50,249 nt of DNA from an uncultured Shewanella sp. (GTDB taxonomy: Bacteria > Pseudomonadota > Gammaproteobacteria > Enterobacterales > Shewanellaceae), in NCBI RefSeq assembly GCF_947495455.1, contig NZ_CANLZC010000031.1, forward strand, positions 1 to 50,249. The letters run 5' to 3'. The first letter of the stretch is position 1. Each line of letters opens with the position of its first letter. Made by a program: the position numbers and the translations under genes. Below the pieces are notes generated by a model that had not been told where the DNA came from, ran no database searches, and saw nothing but the letters and a program-made list of their open reading frames with translations. Shown piece by piece: positions 46,541 to 50,249 of the stretch.

Positions 46541-47455
46541 TCAAGAAGCTTGAGCCCTCACATTGTTCGAGCTTACCATGTTAGAAAGGGCATCGGCTAA
46601 TGCTAATCTATCATGTAAGCCTATATGGTGTTTACTCCTTAAAGGATAAAAATAAGTATTCTCTTTTTGTAATGGATGATCGCCATGACAGAGAATTTTA
46701 TTGACGATTTCTACACCTAGCAATTGATGACACCAATCCAATTTATCTTCAATATTACAATGACTGATAGGGGATGGCTCTTTGGTGAGATTATCTATCA
46801 AGATGATTTCAGCTTTAGATTGAGCGAGTGTTTCTGCAAATTGTGGTAATAATAAAGGGGGCATAATGCTGGTTAAAAAGCTGCCAGGCCCTAATATAAT
46901 GAGCTCAGCATGTTTGACGGCTTCGCAGGCTTCTTTGGTTACAGAAACTTGCGGTTCAAGGGATAAGGCTATCGGCGTATCAGTCATGTTGTCTACATTG
47001 AGTTCACCTAAAACACGATTGCCAGATGCCTCTATTGCGACGAGATGAGTGGGCTGCTCTGACATTGGAATGACCTTTGTTTCAATTTTGAGTAAGCGGC
47101 GAATTAAATTAACCGCTTCCAGTGGCCGTACGCATAATTCATCAAGCGCGAGTAAAATAAGGTTGCCTAAATTATGCCCAGCTAACTCCATTTTTCCTGA
47201 AAATCGATATTCAAATAATAGTGTGCCCATTGAGGGGCGCTCTGCTAATTCTGAGAGACAATTGCGCAAATCTCCCCAAGCAATACAATCTTGATCTGCG
47301 CGTAGACGGCCCGTGGATCCACCATTATCGGTTGTTGCAACTATGCCAGTAAGGCGGTCGCCTAAAAATGAGAGAGATGAAAGGACACGCCCAAGCCCAT
47401 GGCCTCCACCAATAGCGACGACATGATTAAAGCGATTGAGAGCATTATGTTTCAT
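46541..47455 (-). CDS. YvcK/CofD-like family protein (YbhK type)
   Basis: The 304-residue protein opens with the family's nucleotide-sugar-binding glycine motif VVAIGGGHGLGRVLSSL. It continues with IVATTDNGGSTGRLR, GDLRNCLSEL, the AGHNLGNLILLAL block and later LIILGPGSFLTSIMPPLL. These are the CofD/UPF0052 hallmarks, and length fits the YvcK subgroup. B. subtilis YvcK binds UDP-GlcNAc and is needed for growth on gluconeogenic carbon and for cell-wall homeostasis; the proteobacterial homologue is less understood. Its gene stands near dacB and the Bax-like gene, both cell-wall related. Confidence 0.92.
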   Translation of the reverse strand: MKHNALNRFNHVVAIGGGHGLGRVLSSLSFLGDRLTGIVATTDNGGSTGRLRADQDCIAWGDLRNCLSELAERPSMGTLLFEYRFSGKMELAGHNLGNLILLALDELCVRPLEAVNLIRRLLKIETKVIPMSEQPTHLVAIEASGNRVLGELNVDNMTDTPIALSLEPQVSVTKEACEAVKHAELIILGPGSFLTSIMPPLLLPQFAETLAQSKAEIILIDNLTKEPSPISHCNIEDKLDWCHQLLGVEIVNKILCHGDHPLQKENTYFYPLRSKHHIGLHDRLALADALSNMVSSNNVRAQAS

Positions 47456-47961
47456 GAATGCCTAGCCTTTTGTGTGTTTTAGTCGTTTTTAAAACATAAA
47501 GAAAACACATTATACATGTTTGTTCGATGTTTTCGCGATGAAATATTAACTAAGCTAGCATATAATAGGCTGAATTTGTCTATTTATTGAATAGACTAGG
47601 GCCTGTTGAGCTTTTTGAGTGTTTCTGCGACAGAGTGTGGCTTATTGGTATCAAGCAGAGCTTATGCGGTGTCGTTTATTCTTGGCTTAGGTTCAAAGGT
47701 CGCTTTACCTCCTTTCATTCATGAAGGGGTCATAAATAAGCGATAACGCAGTAGAAAGGCGCACCAAGTGCTGTTCGTAGGAAGCAGCAAAAAGCAAAAT
47801 ATGTTTTACTCTTTGGTGGAAGGCCTCAGTTTAAAGAACGAGGGCTTAGAATGACGAAAGGTTAGCCTTTCAATGTGATTAAAGCACATTTATCACGTGC
47901 TTAACCTCATCACAAAGAGCAGTAGTGAGCAGTAGTTCTTAAGTTAAAGTAAGGAGTTGTT
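47456..47961. other. Intergenic region, repeat-like, no gene
   Basis: TAGGGCCTGTTGA at 47597-47609 matches both arms of the inverted repeat at 46248-46294. The following ~230 bp have no open frame of note and may be a decayed mobile or repeat element. A small hairpin, AAGCAC/GTGCTT (47882-47902), lies near the right side. Confidence 0.4.
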
Positions 47962-48789
47962 GTGAAAACAGGAAAGCTAGGACGTATTACAATTGTATTG
48001 GGTTGTGTCATTATTCTGTTTGTTATTGTGCGCTTAATGTTTATTCCTTCTTTGTTAATTGAGGAACCGAGAAGTCAAAAGCTGGAAAAAAATGCAGTGC
48101 CTGTTTCTAGCATTCCTGACTTTGCAAAAATGGCAACGGTGAGTGAAAAAAAGAGGGCATTTTTTCACTATCTGAGTCCTTTGGTCCATCAGCAAAATGC
48201 CATTATTAATGACGAACGCCAGTTTTTATTTTCGATTCGCTCTGAATTGACACAAGGTAGAAGTTTGACAGAAGCCGAAGAATTTAGGTTGAATCAAATT
48301 ACCGAGAAATATCAGTTTACTTTAAGAAGTCTGACTCTTCCTATTATTGATTCATTGCTGGTTAGGGTGGATACCATTCCTGAGCCTTTAGTGCTTATTC
48401 AAGCTGCGAAGGAATCGGGGTGGGGCAGTTCACGTTTTGCACGTGAAGGGTTTAATTTTTTTGGGCAATGGTGTTATAAAAAAGGGTGCGGTTTAATACC
48501 TAGATCCAGAACTCAAGGGCTTTCTCATGAAGTGGCTGTTTTTTCAAGTGTTGAAGCCTCAGTTGCAGCTTATATGCGAAATTTAAATACGAATGCTGCT
48601 TATCAATCATTTCGTAAAATTAGAGCGGATTTACGCTCGCAAGGAGAAACACCGACAGCGAAAGAATTAGTTTATGGATTGATTAATTACTCAGAACGTC
48701 AACAGGCTTATATTAATGAGTTACTTGGCTTATTACGACATAATAAAAAATATTTAGTGGACAATTATGAAACGAAACCAGCAGCCTAA
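47962..48789 (+). CDS. Bax-like peptidoglycan glucosaminidase
   Basis: The 275-residue protein starts at GTG with AAGGAG five bases upstream. It has an N-terminal membrane anchor (IVLGCVIILFVIVRLMFIPSLL), then a GH73-type glucosaminidase domain. LVLIQAAKESGWGSSRFA gives the predicted catalytic Glu at 151, followed by FNFFGQWCYKKGCGL, VAAYMRNLNTNAAY and INYSERQQAYINEL. This matches the Bax family of gammaproteobacteria. It should cleave beta-1,4-GlcNAc bonds in peptidoglycan while tethered to the inner membrane. Its last 23 bp overlap the next gene, so the two are translationally coupled. Confidence 0.9.
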   Translation: MKTGKLGRITIVLGCVIILFVIVRLMFIPSLLIEEPRSQKLEKNAVPVSSIPDFAKMATVSEKKRAFFHYLSPLVHQQNAIINDERQFLFSIRSELTQGRSLTEAEEFRLNQITEKYQFTLRSLTLPIIDSLLVRVDTIPEPLVLIQAAKESGWGSSRFAREGFNFFGQWCYKKGCGLIPRSRTQGLSHEVAVFSSVEASVAAYMRNLNTNAAYQSFRKIRADLRSQGETPTAKELVYGLINYSERQQAYINELLGLLRHNKKYLVDNYETKPAA

Positions 48790-49426
48790 AGGTTTTTTAC
48801 AAAAAGGCTTACTCTTGAGTTGTGTTACTTTTACGAGTATCGCAGCGAGTGCGGCGTCTTTTTCATTGGAATATCAAGGATTTTATCAAAGGTTAAAAAA
48901 GGTGGAACAAGGTCACTTTCAATTAGTTGATATGGCTTTTTTCGTGCCAAATAAGCAAGAGTGTAGAATTATGAGTGGCAACATCTCCACGGAAAAGCAT
49001 TCTTACCCTTTGACTTATAATAATGAACAACAACTCTACCTGCCTTTTGATGCTCGATTAAAGTCAGATAGGGCATTAATTAATATGGAGATTGAGGGTG
49101 ATGTAAAGCATTGCGGTATTATGATGCAAGTGCGTGTAAAGCATCCTAAAAAGGCGTATAAAGCTGATAGTATTAAGCAAATACAAAACGAAATGAACGG
49201 GCTTCTCAAAAGCATGCAAGGTTTTCCAATGAAGTATTTCTTTAAACCTATATCTGGATTGAATATTGAATTTGATGAACCAACTCAAGTTTCTATCGAT
49301 GGCATTCAAGTTTTTGTAGGTGAGAAATTCCATTTGGGACATAAAAAGATTGAACAGTTGTCGACCATGACATTTAGTCATGAACCTAAGTTAATGAGCC
49401 CCTGGTTTGAAAGTGATAAGTCTTAG
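48767..49426 (+). CDS. Exported DUF2987-type protein
   Basis: The 219-residue product has a signal peptide (KGLLLSCVTFTSIAASA, cleavage near residue 30) and an all-beta-looking mature part. Features are SLEYQGFYQRLKKV, a pair of Cys residues about 50 residues apart (ECRIM and KHCGIM) that could form a disulfide, and the tail MSPWF. It resembles the DUF2987 proteins found beside bax in Shewanella-like genomes; no activity is known. It overlaps the Bax-like gene, pointing to a shared cell-envelope role. Confidence 0.8.
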   Translation: MKRNQQPKGFLQKGLLLSCVTFTSIAASAASFSLEYQGFYQRLKKVEQGHFQLVDMAFFVPNKQECRIMSGNISTEKHSYPLTYNNEQQLYLPFDARLKSDRALINMEIEGDVKHCGIMMQVRVKHPKKAYKADSIKQIQNEMNGLLKSMQGFPMKYFFKPISGLNIEFDEPTQVSIDGIQVFVGEKFHLGHKKIEQLSTMTFSHEPKLMSPWFESDKS

Positions 49427-49463
49427 GCGAATGGGTAAAGCATTCTCAATGGAGTGAGAATAC

Positions 49464-49520
49464 TTTACCCTTAAAATTAAATATCGCTACCTACATTCTA
49501 TATTTAATTTTAAGGGTAAA
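49464..49520. terminator. Long AT-rich perfect inverted repeat after the DUF2987 gene
   Basis: Two perfectly complementary 21-base arms (49464-49484 and 49500-49520), each with TTACCC/GGGTAA at the outer end, enclose a 15-base loop. A smaller hairpin, ATTCTCA/TGAGAAT at 49442-49461, precedes it. The structure is a plausible bidirectional terminator; it is also exactly where the modF remnant has lost its 5' half. Confidence 0.6.
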
Positions 49521-49526
49521 AAATAA

Positions 49527-50162
49527 AGTCTTTCATGTATTGAAAATGGGCAGCATTGGCAAATACAAGGGCCCAACGGTTGTGGAAAAAGCACACTGCT
49601 TGGTCTCATTTTTGGGGATCATCCTCAATGTTATAGTAATGACATTCACATATTTGGCCGAAAAAGGGGAACAGGTGAAACCATTTGGGATATTAAAAAG
49701 CAAATTGGAATGGTTTCGTCTGCATTACACTTACAATATAGAGTGAGTTGTAGTGCAATGCAGGTTGTATTATCTGGATTTTATGACTCAATAGGCTTAT
49801 ACACAGAGCCGACTCGTAAAGAAAGAGAGCAGGCTAAAGCATGGTTAGCCATTTTACATATGACTCAGTATGAAACAAGTAGTTTTAGGCAGCTTGATTA
49901 TAGCCAACAACGGCTACTTCTCATTGCTCGTGCACTTGTCAAACAACCTAAGTTATTAATTTTAGATGAGCCATACCAAGGGCTCGATTATTTTGGTAAA
50001 AGGCTCATTCAAACCTCTGTTGACTTTATTGCTAGGGAAAATTTAAGCCAACTTCTCTATGTTTCTCATTATGAAAGCGATCATATTAATAGCATTCAAA
50101 ATACTTTAGTGTTTGTTCACGATAAAGAACTTAATTGTTATCGAACAAAAATAGTGAATTAG
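49527..50162 (+). pseudogene. modF: 5'-truncated ModF-like ABC ATPase (C-terminal half only)
   Basis: Read in one frame from a stop at 49524, the codons give GQHWQIQGPNGCGKSTLLGL, then GDHPQCYSN, GTGETIWDIKK, LSGFYDSIGLYT, LILDEPYQGLD and LLYVSHYESDH. These correspond to the second ATPase domain of ModF (photorepair protein PhrA), including Walker A and B. ModF normally has two ATPase domains in ~490 residues; here only about 200 remain. No usable start exists between the stop and Walker A, and the signature region is altered (LDYSQQRLLL for LSWGQQR). I read it as a deletion remnant. Confidence 0.75.
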
Positions 50163-50249
50163 CAAATCATATTGAAGTGGTCAACTAATTCTGGCCACGG
50201 ATTTATGTTCGCGCTTAAATAATTGTTCGGATCTGTTAGGTGTTAAACC

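Noticed and set aside
49540..49746. 68-codon frame at the start of the modF remnant
   Set aside because: The neighbouring frame encodes the clear Walker A region and continues into the rest of the ATPase; this one is its shadow.

Overview
The window (50,249 bp, moderately AT-rich) looks like chromosome of a marine gammaproteobacterium, most likely Shewanella or a close relative. That inference rests on the ordinary genes at the right end: a large acyl-CoA dehydrogenase, DacB/PBP4, a YvcK/CofD-family protein, a Bax-like glucosaminidase overlapping a DUF2987-type protein, and a ModF-type ATPase remnant. No rRNA, CRISPR array or intact transposase was seen.

Layout. (1) 1-2088: a decaying array of tRNA-Leu-like copies with terminator hairpins, interrupted by a small cupin gene. 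(2) 2089-19096: a secondary-metabolite cassette. It holds one 4659-residue four-module NRPS (C-A-T x4 plus a thioesterase-like end), a SyrD/PvdE/YojI-type exporter 8 bp downstream, and a convergent sulfotransferase-fold gene. The fourth adenylation domain carries the exact threonine ten-residue code. A fragment of the upstream cupin gene reappears just beyond the cassette, next to a frameshifted lipoprotein-like reading frame. (3) 19692-28694, minus strand: a tight six-gene operon encoding an HPt protein, HlyD-type adaptor, degenerate hybrid histidine kinase with receiver domains, TolC-type channel, and two ABC-exporter subunits. (4) 29072-41983, plus strand and divergent: a 4303-residue repeat protein built from tandem-95/cadherin-like repeats, the presumed cargo of that secretion system. 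(5) 42730-50162: housekeeping genes with repeat-like intergenic DNA and a 5'-truncated modF-like pseudogene.

How the parts may work together. The NRPS would make a short peptide ending in Thr, perhaps N-acylated by the EntF-like first condensation domain, exported by the adjacent ABC protein and possibly sulfated. Independently, the minus-strand operon resembles a type I secretion system for the giant surface protein. Its components are odd. Both ABC subunits lack recognisable signature, Q-loop and H-loop residues. The membrane kinase has Tyr in place of the phosphorylatable His and has lost its G boxes, while its last receiver and the separate HPt protein keep their phospho-acceptor residues. 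This embedded, kinase-dead phosphorelay in a secretion operon is the best candidate here for an undescribed system.
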